In this document: positions 35,553 to 46,707 of the stretch, one piece after another
Position numbering within the stretch: the stretch's first letter is position 1
Layout of the letters: the number at the start of each line of letters is the position of its first letter
Assembly: GCF_002236115.1 (NCBI RefSeq)
Contig: NZ_NIWT01000002.1
Span: 558,001-622,000, forward strand
Direction of reading: 5' to 3'
Length of the DNA stretch: 64,000 bases
From: Pseudomonas jessenii
GTDB lineage: Bacteria; Pseudomonadota; Gammaproteobacteria; Pseudomonadales; Pseudomonadaceae
The notes under the pieces: model-generated
Database searches by the model: none
What the model was told of the DNA's origin: nothing
The model's input: only the letters and a program-made list of their open reading frames with translations
Position numbers and translations under genes: made by a program

Positions 35553-38500
35553 TCACTTCAGCAGTTTTTGAAACTCCTCCACCGGCAACGGCAGGCTGTG
35601 CAAATACCCTTGGTAGAAGTGACACTCCAGCCCCTGCAGGAACTCAAGCTGCTCCGCCGTTTCCACCCCTTCGGCTATCACTTTCAAATCCAGGCTGTGG
35701 GCCATGGCGACGATGGCGCGGATGATCTCGGCGTCGTTCGGGTCGCTGGTGGCGTCGCGGATGAAAGACTTGTCGATTTTCAGGGTGTCGACCGGCAAGC
35801 GCTTGAGGTAGGTCAGCGAGGAGTAGCCAGTGCCGAAGTCGTCCATGGCGAAGCTCACACCGAGTTTTTTCAGGCGGCGCATTTTGCTGATAGTGTCTTC
35901 CAGGTTCTGGATCACGATGCCTTCGGTGATTTCCAGTTTCAACAGGGAGCAGGGCAGGCCATAGGTGTTCAGGCTGTTTTCGACACGTTCGACGAAATCG
36001 TTCTGGCGGAACTGGCGCGGGCTGATGTTCACGCACAGGCTGAATTTATACGGATTCACCAGACCGTCGTCGATCAACCGTTTGAAGGCTTGGCAGGCTT
36101 CGTCGAGGATCCAGGTGCCGACCTCAAGAATCAGTCCGCTGTCTTCCAGCACCTTGATGAACTCGGTGGGTGACTGCGCGCCGAGCTCTGGATGATTCCA
36201 GCGCACCAAGGCTTCGGCGCCGACGATGCGGTCGCCCCGGGCGTCGACCTGGGGTTGGTAATGCACGCGAAACTCGCCCCGGGAAAGGGCCAGGCGCAAG
36301 TCGGTTTCCATGCGCAGGCGTTCGCTCGCGGCCTTCTGCATGGTGTTGTGGTACATCTGCGTGGTATTGCGACCCGAGTCCTTGGCGCGATAGAGCGCGA
36401 TGTCGGCGCGCTTGAGCAGGTCGGTCGGGGTCGAGCCGTGATCGGGGATCAGCGCAATGCCGATGCTGGGTGTCACTTGCAGTCGCTGGCCGTCGAGGAA
36501 CATCGGTTCGGACAGCAGCTCGCGGATGGTGTCGGCCAGTTGGCGAACCTGATCGCTGACCTCGCTGCGCGAGCCTTCGAGACCGCTGAGCAGCACCACG
36601 AATTCGTCACCGCCCAGGCGCGCAACGGTATCTTCCATGCGCACGCTGGCCTCCAGGCGTGCGGTGATGATTTTCAGCACGGTATCGCCCACCGGGTGCC
36701 CGAGGGAGTCGTTGATGTGCTTGAAGTGGTCGAGGTCGAGGAACATCAGCGCGCCACGCAGGTTATGCCGTTTGAGCAGAGCGATCTGCTGACTCAGGCG
36801 GTCCATCAGCAGGGCGCGATTGGGCAGATTGGTCAGTGGGTCGTGGTAGGCCAGGTGGCGAATCTGCGCTTCGGCGTTTTTCAGCAGGCTGACGTCGCGC
36901 GCGGTCAACAGCAGGCAGGCGGTTTCATTGAGGGTGATCGGTTCCACCGAGACTTCGACGGTCAGCAGTTCGCCGCACTTGTTGCGCCCGAGCATTTCCT
37001 GGTGATGAACCCGCCCCTTGATCTGCAGTTCGGCCAGCAGCGCCGAGCGTTGTTTTTCTTCAGCCCAGATCCCGACCTGGTACACCGTGCGGCCCACCAC
37101 TTCCTCGGCGCGGTAGCCGGTCAGGCGGCAGAAGCCGTCGTTGACCTCCAGATAGCGTCCGGTGTCGCGCTCCGTGATGGTGATGGCGTCGGGGCTGGAG
37201 TGGAAGGCCTTGGCGAATTTCTCTTCACTGGCCTTGAGCGCCGCTTCCGAGCGCTGTTGCTGGGTGATATCGCGCAGGGTGGTGACGATGCAGGGCTGGT
37301 CGCCGACGCTGATCTGGCGGCTGGAAATCACACAAGTCAGGGTCTGTCCTTCCTTGTGCTGGACCAGAATGGCCACGTTGTTCAGGCCTTGTTCGCGGAT
37401 CACTTGTTCGATTCGTCGCAGGCTTTTCGCCGAAGCGTCCCACAGGCCGATTTCGTCGGCGCTGCGGCCGATCACATCGGCGGTGCTCCAGCCGAAGGTC
37501 TGGGTGAAGCTGGAGTTGATTTCAATGAACTGGCCGGAGTCCTGGCGGGTGACGCAGATCGGATCGGGGCTGACCTGGAACAGCGTGGCGAATTTCTCTT
37601 CGGAGGCCACCAGCCGTTGTTCGCGCTCCACCTGATCAGTGATGTCGAGCAAGGTGCCGGCCATACGCACCGGCACACCGTTGTCATCGCGGTAGAGGCG
37701 GGCACGGCTTTCCAGATAGCGCGAGGTGCCGTCGGGCAATTGCACGCGGTAGGTCAATTGATAGTTGCCGGCCGGGCCTTCACGCAGACTGCGGTAAGCG
37801 TCGCGCATGGTGTCGCGTTCTTCGCCGGGCACGCCTTCGAAGAACTCGTCGAAGGACTCGTGGAAGGGCTTGGCGTCCAGACCGTGCAGTTGGGCGGCCC
37901 GTGCCGATCCGTAGAGCATGCCGCTGGGAATGTGCCAGTCCCAGGTGCCGAGTTGCGCCGAGTCCAGTGCCAGGTCGAGGCGTTCCTGGCTGTCCTTTAG
38001 GGCCTGTTCGGCGACTTTGCGCTCGGTGGTGTCAAGGAACGTGCTCAGTAGATAGGGTTGGCCTTCGAGCTCGACCTTTTGCGCACTGAGGATGCCGTCG
38101 TGAACCTGGCCATTGCTGGCGCGAAACTGCACTTCCATGCTGACCAGGTCGCCTTTGGCTTTGGTGGCCTTGACCAGTTCGGCCCGTTGTTCGGGATGCA
38201 CCCACAGGCCCAGTTCCAGGGTGGTGCGGCCGATCGCGTTTTGCACCGGCCAGCCGAACAGGCTTTCGAAATATTGGTTGGCTTCGGTGATCAGGCCGTC
38301 TTCCTGGCGGGTCAGCAGGACCATGTTGGGGCACAGGTGGAACAGGGTGGCGAAGCGTTTTTCCGAGCTGCTCAACGCCTGTTCGCGCTGGCGCTGGTGG
38401 GTAATCTCGCGGATCACACCGATCATCCGTGGCCGGCCGTGCTTGTCCGGTAACAGGCTGCCGCTGATTTCCAGCCAGTGCAGGCTGCCATCGGGCCAGC

Positions 38501-38831
38501 GGATGCGGTGATGCATCGCTTGCTCCAGCGGTGCGCCAGCGATGACTGCGTGGAACGCGCGAACGGTTTTCGCGCGATCCTCCGGAGGCAGCAAGTCGAG
38601 GTATTCCAGATCCGATGGCAACGGTTTGCGGGGATCGAAGCCGAACAGCGCCTGCGTGCCCCGGGACCAACTGATCTTCCCGCGCTCGATGTCCCAATAC
38701 CACGCACCCAGGCGCGCGCCGTTGAGCGCGGCCAACAATTGCGGGGCACTTTCCCAGCTCTGTTCGGAGCTTTTCGGGTCAAGTGCCTGTATACGCGGCA
38801 TTGGCGGAATACGGTCAACAGATTTGGGCAT
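35553..38831 (-). CDS. Cytosolic PAS(x5)-GGDEF-EAL protein
   Basis: A 1092-residue protein with no membrane segment. Five PAS modules are visible by repeated openings: LLAALNGARLGAWYWD, RFATLFHLCPNMVL, RLDLALDSAQLGTWDW, KFATLFQVSPDPIC and KFAKAFHSSPDAIT, each ending in an ITD/ITH-type PAC boundary. The GGDEF domain (about 660-820) has intact RLGGDEF, and the EAL domain (about 835-1085) has intact GAEALVRW, DDFGTG and IAEGVET. Both cyclase and phosphodiesterase activity are possible. The ATG at 38831 follows AAGGCTTGCCA. It stands alone; the PAS ligands are unknown. Confidence 0.9.
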   Translation of the reverse strand: MPKSVDRIPPMPRIQALDPKSSEQSWESAPQLLAALNGARLGAWYWDIERGKISWSRGTQALFGFDPRKPLPSDLEYLDLLPPEDRAKTVRAFHAVIAGAPLEQAMHHRIRWPDGSLHWLEISGSLLPDKHGRPRMIGVIREITHQRQREQALSSSEKRFATLFHLCPNMVLLTRQEDGLITEANQYFESLFGWPVQNAIGRTTLELGLWVHPEQRAELVKATKAKGDLVSMEVQFRASNGQVHDGILSAQKVELEGQPYLLSTFLDTTERKVAEQALKDSQERLDLALDSAQLGTWDWHIPSGMLYGSARAAQLHGLDAKPFHESFDEFFEGVPGEERDTMRDAYRSLREGPAGNYQLTYRVQLPDGTSRYLESRARLYRDDNGVPVRMAGTLLDITDQVEREQRLVASEEKFATLFQVSPDPICVTRQDSGQFIEINSSFTQTFGWSTADVIGRSADEIGLWDASAKSLRRIEQVIREQGLNNVAILVQHKEGQTLTCVISSRQISVGDQPCIVTTLRDITQQQRSEAALKASEEKFAKAFHSSPDAITITERDTGRYLEVNDGFCRLTGYRAEEVVGRTVYQVGIWAEEKQRSALLAELQIKGRVHHQEMLGRNKCGELLTVEVSVEPITLNETACLLLTARDVSLLKNAEAQIRHLAYHDPLTNLPNRALLMDRLSQQIALLKRHNLRGALMFLDLDHFKHINDSLGHPVGDTVLKIITARLEASVRMEDTVARLGGDEFVVLLSGLEGSRSEVSDQVRQLADTIRELLSEPMFLDGQRLQVTPSIGIALIPDHGSTPTDLLKRADIALYRAKDSGRNTTQMYHNTMQKAASERLRMETDLRLALSRGEFRVHYQPQVDARGDRIVGAEALVRWNHPELGAQSPTEFIKVLEDSGLILEVGTWILDEACQAFKRLIDDGLVNPYKFSLCVNISPRQFRQNDFVERVENSLNTYGLPCSLLKLEITEGIVIQNLEDTISKMRRLKKLGVSFAMDDFGTGYSSLTYLKRLPVDTLKIDKSFIRDATSDPNDAEIIRAIVAMAHSLDLKVIAEGVETAEQLEFLQGLECHFYQGYLHSLPLPVEEFQKLLK

Positions 38832-38896
38832 TGGCAAGCCTTGGGCTGAATGGGCGTTTGGGGCAGGAATTCGCGGCTCTACAGGATTAGCACAGC

Positions 38897-39787
38897 TTAG
38901 CCTTGAGTCCCTGGCTGATCGAGTTGAGCGTCCAGCAAGGCCATGAAGGCCCGCGCAGCATTCGACAGCGTCCTTTCTGTGTGCAAGATATAGCCTAGCT
39001 GGCGAGTGAGCTGTATGCCCGGCAAAGGTATGCGCGCCACCTGGTCATCGAGCATGGTGCGCGGCAAAACGCTCCAGGCCAGCCCGATCGAGACCATCAT
39101 CTTGATGGTTTCCAGGTAGTTGGTGCTCATGGCGATGTTTGGCGTCAGGCCCTGGGCTTCAAACAGCCGCTGCACAATGTGGTGGGTAAAGGTATTGCCA
39201 CCGGGGAAGACCGCCGGGTGTCGGGCGATGTCCGCCAGGCTGACCTTGCCGTTATTGAGCAACGAATGCTCCGGGGCAACCACGAAATCCAGCGGGTCGT
39301 CCCATACAGGGGTGGCCTTGACCAGCGCATGGGGTTCTGGCGCCAGGGTAATGACCGCCAGTTCGGCGCGGCCATGGAGAATTTCCTCGTAGGCCACTTC
39401 CGAATCGAGGAACTGAATATCCAGAGCCACTTGTGGGTAGAGTCGGGTGAACTCCCTCAGCAAGGGCGGCAAACGGTGCAAGCCGATGTGGTGGCTGGTG
39501 GCCAGGGTCAGACGGCCGGTCACTTCGCCGGTGAGGTTGGTCAGGGCTCGGCGCGTATCATCGAGGACATTGAGAATCTGATAAGCCCGCGGCAGCAGGG
39601 CGCGCCCGGCCTCGGTCAGGCCCACTTCACGACCCAGACGGTCGAACAACCGCACCTTCAATTGCTGCTCCAGCCCGGCGATGCGCTTGCTGATGGCCGG
39701 CTGGGTCAGGTGCAGCCGTTCCCCGGCGCCGGAGAAGCTTCCGGTCTCGGCGATGGCAATAAAGGCATTGAGGTTGGCCAGGTCCAT
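38897..39787 (-). CDS. LysR family regulator divergent from leuC
   Basis: A 296-residue LysR protein. The N-terminal helix-turn-helix reads DLANLNAFIAIAETGSFSGA, then LHLTQPAISKRIAGLEQQL; the C-terminal effector domain is full length. The start at 39787 is chosen to give the canonical N-terminus with GGAA upstream. It is divergent from leuC with a TTAT-N7-ATAA box in the 148-base gap, so it probably regulates leuCD and itself; the inducer is likely a leucine pathway intermediate, by analogy only. Confidence 0.92.
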   Translation of the reverse strand: MDLANLNAFIAIAETGSFSGAGERLHLTQPAISKRIAGLEQQLKVRLFDRLGREVGLTEAGRALLPRAYQILNVLDDTRRALTNLTGEVTGRLTLATSHHIGLHRLPPLLREFTRLYPQVALDIQFLDSEVAYEEILHGRAELAVITLAPEPHALVKATPVWDDPLDFVVAPEHSLLNNGKVSLADIARHPAVFPGGNTFTHHIVQRLFEAQGLTPNIAMSTNYLETIKMMVSIGLAWSVLPRTMLDDQVARIPLPGIQLTRQLGYILHTERTLSNAARAFMALLDAQLDQPGTQG

Positions 39788-39804
39788 AGTAGTATTCCAG
39801 TTGG

Positions 39805-39819
39805 TTATCCAAAGCATAA
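39805..39819. promoter_or_regulatory. LysR-type operator between lysR and leuC
   Basis: TTATCCAAAGCATAA has inverted TTAT/ATAA arms and contains the T-N11-A signature of LysR regulators. It is 17 bases from the regulator's start, consistent with autoregulation and activation of leuC. Confidence 0.5.
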
Positions 39820-39935
39820 AAAATATGAATTTGAGTTATTTAATGTAACCCCATAGGATCAGCCTCACAAGCCAAGGGGTTATTGAATCGCTCAAGACCC
39901 AGGGCATAGAAACAAGCTGATGAGGAAACCGTCTG

Positions 39936-41354
39936 ATGGCCGGCAAAACGCTCTACGACAAGCTCTGGGATTCGCATTTGGTCAAGCAGCGCGACGATGG
40001 CTCTGCGCTGATCTACATCGATCGTCACATCATCCACGAAGTGACCTCGCCGCAAGCCTTCGAAGGCCTGCGTCTGGCCGGGCGCAAGCCATGGCGCATC
40101 GATGCCAACATCGCGACCCCGGACCACAACGTACCGACCACGCCGGAGCGCAAGGGCGGCATCGACGCCATCGTTGACCAGGTTTCGCGCCTGCAAGTCC
40201 AGACCCTCGATGACAACTGCGATGAATACGGCATTGTCGAGTTCAAGATGAACGACGTTCGCCAGGGCATCGTCCATGTCATCGGCCCGGAGCAAGGCGC
40301 AACCTTGCCCGGCATGACCGTGGTCTGCGGCGACTCCCATACCTCGACCCATGGCGCATTCGGCGCATTGGCCCACGGTATCGGCACTTCCGAAGTCGAG
40401 CATGTGCTCGCCACCCAGTGCCTGGTCGCCAAGAAAATGAAAAACATGCTGGTGCGCGTCGAAGGCCAATTGCCGTTCGGCGTGACCGCCAAGGACATCG
40501 TGCTCGCGGTGATCGGCAAGATCGGCACCGCCGGCGGTAACGGCCACGCCATCGAGTTCGCCGGCAGCGCGATTCGCGACCTGTCCGTCGAAGGCCGCAT
40601 GACCATCTGCAACATGTCCATCGAGGCCGGCGCTCGCGTAGGCCTGGTGGCTGCGGACGAAAAAACCGTGGCTTACGTCAAGGGCCGTCCATTTGCCCCG
40701 AAAGGCGCGGAATGGGACCTGGCCGTTGAAGCCTGGAAAGACCTGGTGTCTGACGCCGATGCCACGTTTGATACGGTTGTCGAGCTCGATGCGACCCGGA
40801 TCAAGCCGCAAGTCAGCTGGGGTACTTCGCCTGAGATGGTGCTGGCGGTAGACCAGAACGTGCCGGATCCTGCGAAGGAAATGGACCTGGTCAAGCGCGA
40901 CTCCATCGTCCGTGCCTTGAAGTACATGGGTTTGACCGCCAATCAGGCGATCACCGACATTCAGCTCGACCGCGTGTTCATCGGTTCCTGCACCAACTCG
41001 CGGATCGAAGACCTGCGTGCGGCGGCCGTGATCGCCAAGGGCCGTAAAGTGGCCTCGACCATCAAGCAGGCCATCGTGGTGCCGGGCTCGGGCCTGGTTA
41101 AAGCCCAGGCTGAATCGGAAGGCCTGGACAAGATTTTCCTCGAGGCCGGTTTCGAATGGCGTGAGCCGGGTTGCTCGATGTGCCTGGCGATGAACCCGGA
41201 CCGCCTGGAGTCTGGTGAGCATTGCGCCTCGACCTCCAACCGTAACTTCGAAGGCCGTCAGGGTGCCGGTGGTCGTACTCACCTCGTCAGCCCGGCCATG
41301 GCCGCAGCCGCTGCTATAAACGGTCGTTTCGTCGACGTCCGTGAATTGATCTGA
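39936..41354 (+). CDS. leuC: 3-isopropylmalate dehydratase large subunit
   Basis: Isomerises 2-isopropylmalate to 3-isopropylmalate with LeuD (leucine synthesis). A 472-residue aconitase-family protein. The three [4Fe-4S] ligand cysteines are present: Cys352 in GSCTNSR, Cys413 and Cys416 in PGCSMCLAM. The GAGGAAA site precedes the ATG. It is 11 bases before leuD and divergent from the LysR gene. Confidence 0.97.
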   Translation: MAGKTLYDKLWDSHLVKQRDDGSALIYIDRHIIHEVTSPQAFEGLRLAGRKPWRIDANIATPDHNVPTTPERKGGIDAIVDQVSRLQVQTLDDNCDEYGIVEFKMNDVRQGIVHVIGPEQGATLPGMTVVCGDSHTSTHGAFGALAHGIGTSEVEHVLATQCLVAKKMKNMLVRVEGQLPFGVTAKDIVLAVIGKIGTAGGNGHAIEFAGSAIRDLSVEGRMTICNMSIEAGARVGLVAADEKTVAYVKGRPFAPKGAEWDLAVEAWKDLVSDADATFDTVVELDATRIKPQVSWGTSPEMVLAVDQNVPDPAKEMDLVKRDSIVRALKYMGLTANQAITDIQLDRVFIGSCTNSRIEDLRAAAVIAKGRKVASTIKQAIVVPGSGLVKAQAESEGLDKIFLEAGFEWREPGCSMCLAMNPDRLESGEHCASTSNRNFEGRQGAGGRTHLVSPAMAAAAAINGRFVDVRELI

Positions 41355-41365
41355 AGGAGCGCAGC

Positions 41366-42010
41366 ATGAAAGCTTTTACCCAGCACACTGGTCTTGTCGC
41401 GCCTTTGGATCGTGCCAACGTCGACACCGACCAGATCATCCCGAAGCAGTTCCTGAAGTCGATCAAGCGCACGGGCTTTGGCCCGAACCTGTTCGATGAA
41501 TGGCGTTACCTGGATGTGGGCCAGCCTTACCAGGACAACTCCAAGCGTCCGCTGAACAAGGACTTCGTCCTCAACGCCGAACGTTACCAGGGCGCCAGCG
41601 TGTTGCTGGCCCGCGAGAACTTCGGTTGCGGCTCCAGCCGTGAACACGCGCCGTGGGCGCTGGAAGAGTACGGTTTCCGCAGCATCATCGCGCCGAGCTA
41701 TGCCGACATCTTCTTCAACAACAGCTTCAAGAACGGCTTGCTGCCGATCATCTTGAGCGACGCCGAAGTCGACGAACTGTTCCAGCAGGTCGAGGCTAAT
41801 CCGGGCTATCAGTTGCAGGTTGACCTGCAGGCCCAGACCGTGACCCGTCCGGATGGCAAGGTGTTGAGCTTTGAGATTGATGCGTTTCGCAAGCATTGCC
41901 TGTTGAACGGCCTGGACGATATCGGCCTGACCTTGCAGGACGGCGATGCGATTGCGGCATTTGAGGCCAAACATCGTGCGAGCCAGCCTTGGTTGTTTCG
42001 CGACGCTTGA
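41366..42010 (+). CDS. leuD: 3-isopropylmalate dehydratase small subunit
   Basis: The 214-residue swivelling subunit that completes the isomerase active site with LeuC. Characteristic segments: [18 protein letters not shown] near the N-terminus and [30 protein letters not shown] precedes the ATG. Translated right after leuC, so equimolar production is expected. A REP pair and a methyltransferase gene separate it from leuB. Confidence 0.97.
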   Translation: MKAFTQHTGLVAPLDRANVDTDQIIPKQFLKSIKRTGFGPNLFDEWRYLDVGQPYQDNSKRPLNKDFVLNAERYQGASVLLARENFGCGSSREHAPWALEEYGFRSIIAPSYADIFFNNSFKNGLLPIILSDAEVDELFQQVEANPGYQLQVDLQAQTVTRPDGKVLSFEIDAFRKHCLLNGLDDIGLTLQDGDAIAAFEAKHRASQPWLFRDA

Positions 42011-42030
42011 ATTTGCTTAAGGCGTAATGA

Positions 42031-42112
42031 CGCCATCGCGAGCAAGCTCGCTCCCACATTGGATTTGCGGCGTAAACAAAACCTGTGGGAGCAAGCTTGC
42101 TCGCGATGAGGC
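42031..42112. repeat. REP pair (inverted)
   Basis: GCGAGCAAGCTCGCTCCCAC and GTGGGAGCAAGCTTGCTCGC, facing each other, in the leuD-methyltransferase gap. Confidence 0.9.
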
Positions 42113-42154
42113 CAGAACAGACACCCCAAGACTCACCCCAAAAAGGAAGTCCCC

Positions 42155-42922
42155 ATGACCAGCACCGCCCGACACAGCCAGGTAGTCCAGAAGCAATTCG
42201 GTGAACAGGCCTCGGCCTACCTGAGCAGTGCCGTACACGCTCAAGGCACCGAATTCGCGCTGCTACAGGCCGAACTGGCGGGGCAGGGCGAGGCCAGGGT
42301 CCTGGATCTGGGGTGCGGCGCAGGTCACGTGAGTTTTCACGTAGCCTCATTGGTGAAAGAGGTGGTGGCCTACGACCTGTCGCAGCAAATGCTCGACGTG
42401 GTCGCTGCCGCTGCTGTCGACCGTGGCTTGAGCAACGTAACCACGGTCAACGGTGCCGCCGAGCGCCTGCCGTTCGCCGATGGCGAATTCGATTTCGTCT
42501 TCAGCCGCTATTCGGCGCACCATTGGAGCGACCTGGGCGTGGCCCTGCGGGAGGTGCGTCGAGTCCTGAAGCCGGGCGGTGTGGCCGCGTTCGTCGACGT
42601 GTTGTCACCGGGTAGCCCGCTGTTCGACACTTACCTGCAAAGCGTCGAAGTGCTGCGCGACACCAGCCATGTGCGCGATTATTCCGCTGGCGAGTGGTTG
42701 CGCCAGGTCAGCGAGGCGGGGCTGCACACCCGCAGTACCACCCGTCAGCGCTTGCGCCTGGAATACAACAGCTGGGTCGAGCGCATGCGCACACCGCAAG
42801 TGATGCGCGCGGCGATCCGCGAGTTGCAGCAGTCGATGGGCAATGAAGTACGCGAATATTTTGAGATTGAGGCCGATGGTTCGTTCAGTACGGATGTGCT
42901 GGTACTGATGGCCGAGCGATAG
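42155..42922 (+). CDS. Class I SAM-dependent methyltransferase
   Basis: A 255-residue methyltransferase with motif I DLGCGAGH (51-58), motif post-I AYDLSQQML, and PFADGEFDFVFSRYSAHHW. This layout is the UbiE/COQ5-like small-molecule group. It has AAAAAGGAAGTCCCC before the ATG. It sits between leuD and leuB in the same direction, yet methylation is not part of leucine synthesis. The substrate is unknown. Confidence 0.88.
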   Translation: MTSTARHSQVVQKQFGEQASAYLSSAVHAQGTEFALLQAELAGQGEARVLDLGCGAGHVSFHVASLVKEVVAYDLSQQMLDVVAAAAVDRGLSNVTTVNGAAERLPFADGEFDFVFSRYSAHHWSDLGVALREVRRVLKPGGVAAFVDVLSPGSPLFDTYLQSVEVLRDTSHVRDYSAGEWLRQVSEAGLHTRSTTRQRLRLEYNSWVERMRTPQVMRAAIRELQQSMGNEVREYFEIEADGSFSTDVLVLMAER

Positions 42923-42972
42923 AATTTTTCCGGGTGCGCCCAAGGCGCACCGACTGATGACATGAGGAAAGC

Positions 42973-44055
<1,083 letters not shown>

Positions 44056-44121
44056 TCTCTCGGGCCCGCTGCCAAATTCAAGACAAGGCAGCGGTCCACA
44101 TTTCAAGAAGGTGTAGTTGCG

Positions 44122-45234
44122 ATGAAACGTGTAGGTCTGATCGGTTGGCGCGGCATGGTCGGTTCCGTGCTCATGCAGCGGATGCTGGAAGAGCAGGATT
44201 TCGATCTTATCGAGCCGGTGTTTTTCACCACTTCCAATGTCGGTGGCCAAGGCCCGTCCGTGGGCAAGGACATTGCTCCGCTCAAGGACGCTTACAGCAT
44301 TGAAGAGCTGAAAACCCTCGACGTGATTCTGACCTGCCAGGGTGGCGACTACACCAGCGAAGTCTTCCCCAAGCTGCGTGAAGCCGGCTGGCAGGGTTAC
44401 TGGATCGACGCCGCTTCCAGTCTGCGTATGCAGGATGATGCGGTGATCGTTCTGGATCCGGTCAACCGCAAGGTCATCGACCAGCAACTGGACGCGGGCA
44501 CCAAGAACTACATCGGCGGCAACTGCACCGTCAGCCTGATGCTGATGGGCCTCGGTGGCCTGTTCGAAGCTGGCCTGGTGGAGTGGATGAGCGCCATGAC
44601 CTATCAGGCGGCCTCCGGTGCCGGCGCGCAGAACATGCGTGAACTGATCAAGCAAATGGGCGCGACCCACGCCGCTGTTGCCGATCAACTGGCCGATCCG
44701 GCCAGCGCGATCCTCGACATCGACCGCCGTGTGGCTGAAGCCATGCGCAGCGACGCTTACCCGACTGAAAACTTCGGCGTACCGTTGGCCGGCAGCCTGA
44801 TCCCGTGGATCGACAAGGAACTGCCGAACGGTCAGAGCCGCGAAGAGTGGAAGGCCCAGGCCGAGACCAACAAGATCCTCGGTCGCTTCAAGAGCCCGAT
44901 CCCGGTCGATGGCATCTGCGTGCGCATCGGCGCCATGCGCTGCCACAGCCAGGCGCTGACCATCAAGCTGAACAAAGACGTACCGATCGCTGATATCGAA
45001 GGTTTGATCAGCCAGCACAACCCTTGGGTCAAGCTGGTGCCGAACAACCGCGAAACCAGCATTCAGGAGCTGAGCCCGAACAAGGTCACCGGCACCCTGA
45101 ACATCCCGGTTGGTCGTCTGCGCAAGCTGAACATGGGCTCGCAATTTGTCGGCGCGTTCACCGTCGGCGACCAGTTGCTGTGGGGCGCGGCCGAACCGCT
45201 GCGTCGCATGCTGCGGATCCTGCTCGAGCGTTGA
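44122..45234 (+). CDS. asd: Aspartate-semialdehyde dehydrogenase
   Basis: Reduces aspartyl phosphate to aspartate semialdehyde for Lys/Thr/Met/DAP synthesis. 370 residues of the gram-negative Asd type. Catalytic Cys135 lies in GGNCTVSLM, the His is in [13 protein letters not shown], and the start [20 protein letters not shown] is diagnostic. AAGGTG lies about 10 bases before the ATG. A strong terminator follows. Confidence 0.97.
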   Translation: MKRVGLIGWRGMVGSVLMQRMLEEQDFDLIEPVFFTTSNVGGQGPSVGKDIAPLKDAYSIEELKTLDVILTCQGGDYTSEVFPKLREAGWQGYWIDAASSLRMQDDAVIVLDPVNRKVIDQQLDAGTKNYIGGNCTVSLMLMGLGGLFEAGLVEWMSAMTYQAASGAGAQNMRELIKQMGATHAAVADQLADPASAILDIDRRVAEAMRSDAYPTENFGVPLAGSLIPWIDKELPNGQSREEWKAQAETNKILGRFKSPIPVDGICVRIGAMRCHSQALTIKLNKDVPIADIEGLISQHNPWVKLVPNNRETSIQELSPNKVTGTLNIPVGRLRKLNMGSQFVGAFTVGDQLLWGAAEPLRRMLRILLER

Positions 45235-45250
45235 TCGGTTGATGCAATGA

Positions 45251-45286
45251 AAGAACCCGCGCCTTGCAAGAGGCGCGGGTTTTTTA
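45251..45286 (+). terminator. Terminator of asd
   Basis: ACCCGCGCCT pairs with AGGCGCGGGT, with AAGA before and TTTTTT after. Confidence 0.92.
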
Positions 45287-45325
45287 TTCCCGGCAACCTG
45301 ATGTTTATGGGTTGCCTGATATTCC

Positions 45326-45399
45326 GTCATCGCGAGCAAGCTTGCTCCCACATTGGAATGCGTACCCCCTGTGGGAGCGAGCTTGCTCGCGATGAGGCC
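45326..45399. repeat. REP pair (inverted)
   Basis: GCGAGCAAGCTTGCTCCCAC and GTGGGAGCGAGCTTGCTCGC face each other between asd and the asd-like gene. Confidence 0.9.
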
Positions 45400-45490
45400 G
45401 GTACAGACACTACAAATCCCAGGCAGAAATTGCCTGTATCCCACCCACCCGGTAAAGTGCCGCTCCCCCCGTTTCGCCAGAGGTCAAACC

Positions 45491-46501
45491 ATGAGCCAGT
45501 CCATTGATATTGCCGTGATCGGCGCCACCGGTACTGTCGGCGAAACACTCGTGCAGATTCTCGAAGAGCGCGATTTCCCGATCGGCAACCTGCACCTGTT
45601 GGCCAGCAGCGAGTCGGCCGGCAGTTCGGTGCCGTTTCGCGGCAAGAACGTGCGGGTGCGGGAAGTCGATCAGTTCGACTTCAGCAAGGTGCAGTTGGCA
45701 TTCTTTGCCGCCGGCCCGGCGGTTTCGTTGAGTTTCGCTTCCCGCGCGACCGATGCCGGTTGCTCGGTTATCGATCTCTCCGGTGCCCTGCCGGCCGAAA
45801 AGGCGCCACAGGTTGTGCCTGAAGCCAATGCCCAGGTGTTGGCCGGCTTGAACAAACCCTTTCAGGTCAGCAGTCCAAGCCCGTCGGCCACCACGCTGGC
45901 GGTGGTGCTCGCGCCACTGATGGATTTGCTTGATTTGCAGCGCATCAGCCTGACCGCCAGCCTGGCGGTATCGGCCCAGGGCCGCGAAGCCGTGAGCGAG
46001 CTCGCCCGGCAAACCGCCGAACTGCTGAATGTGCGGCCGCTGGAGCCGAAATTCTTTGATCGGCAAATGGCCTTCAACCTGTTGGCCCAGGTCGGTAAAC
46101 CGGATGAGCAAGGTCATACGCTGCTGGAAAAACGCCTGGTGCGTGAGCTGCGCCAGGTCATGGCGCGGCCTTCATTGAAGATTTCCGTCACTTGCATTCA
46201 AGCCCCGGTGTTTTTTGGCGATAGCTATAGCGTGACCCTGCAGTCCGCGAGTGAAATCGACCTGGGGAAAGTCAATGCGGCCCTGGAAGACGCTCCCGGC
46301 ATCGAACTGGTGGAAGCCGGCGACTACCCGACCCCGGTGGGCGATGCGGTAGGCCAGGATGTGGTCTACGTTGGTCGGGTTCGCCATGGTATTGACGACA
46401 CGTCGGAACTTAATCTGTGGCTGACGTCAGATAACGTACGCAAAGGCGCGGCGCTCAACGCTGTGCAGCTGGCCGAGTTGTTGATAAAAGACCTGCTGTA
46501 A
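45491..46501 (+). CDS. Asd paralogue of the USG-1 type, lacking the catalytic cysteine
   Basis: A 336-residue member of the aspartate-semialdehyde dehydrogenase fold. The NAD-binding start IAVIGATGTVGETL (7-20) and the C-terminal domain are recognisable. Where the family has NPNCST, this protein has SPSPSA (128-133), so the catalytic Cys is replaced by Pro131. Dehydrogenase activity is therefore unlikely. The related E. coli usg gene also precedes truA, and its role is unknown. AGAGGT precedes the ATG at 45491; the longer frame to 45353 runs through the REP pair and is rejected. Confidence 0.88.
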   Translation: MSQSIDIAVIGATGTVGETLVQILEERDFPIGNLHLLASSESAGSSVPFRGKNVRVREVDQFDFSKVQLAFFAAGPAVSLSFASRATDAGCSVIDLSGALPAEKAPQVVPEANAQVLAGLNKPFQVSSPSPSATTLAVVLAPLMDLLDLQRISLTASLAVSAQGREAVSELARQTAELLNVRPLEPKFFDRQMAFNLLAQVGKPDEQGHTLLEKRLVRELRQVMARPSLKISVTCIQAPVFFGDSYSVTLQSASEIDLGKVNAALEDAPGIELVEAGDYPTPVGDAVGQDVVYVGRVRHGIDDTSELNLWLTSDNVRKGAALNAVQLAELLIKDLL

Positions 46502-46707
46502 AAGATACTTTGCAACAATTTGTCGAATGATTCCGCGCGAGCCTATGCTTGCCGGAGTGCTGAAGGCAGAGCCACTCTGCGGGGCTTTGCCGGGCATCAA
46601 TGAAATGATCGCGCGCGACGACCCTCGCCGTTGCGTGCAATGCCTTACGGCAGCGACTATCAATACCTTCTCGCTGGCCGAGGAATGTTCAAACTAAGGA
46701 TGAGCTA

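Noticed and set aside
36192..38000. Open frame of 602 codons opposite the PAS-GGDEF-EAL gene
   Set aside because: Shadow of the repeated PAS coding region.
39788..39935. Leucine attenuator or leader peptide before leuC
   Set aside because: No Leu-rich short ORF or terminator/antiterminator pair was found; a LysR site is the better explanation.
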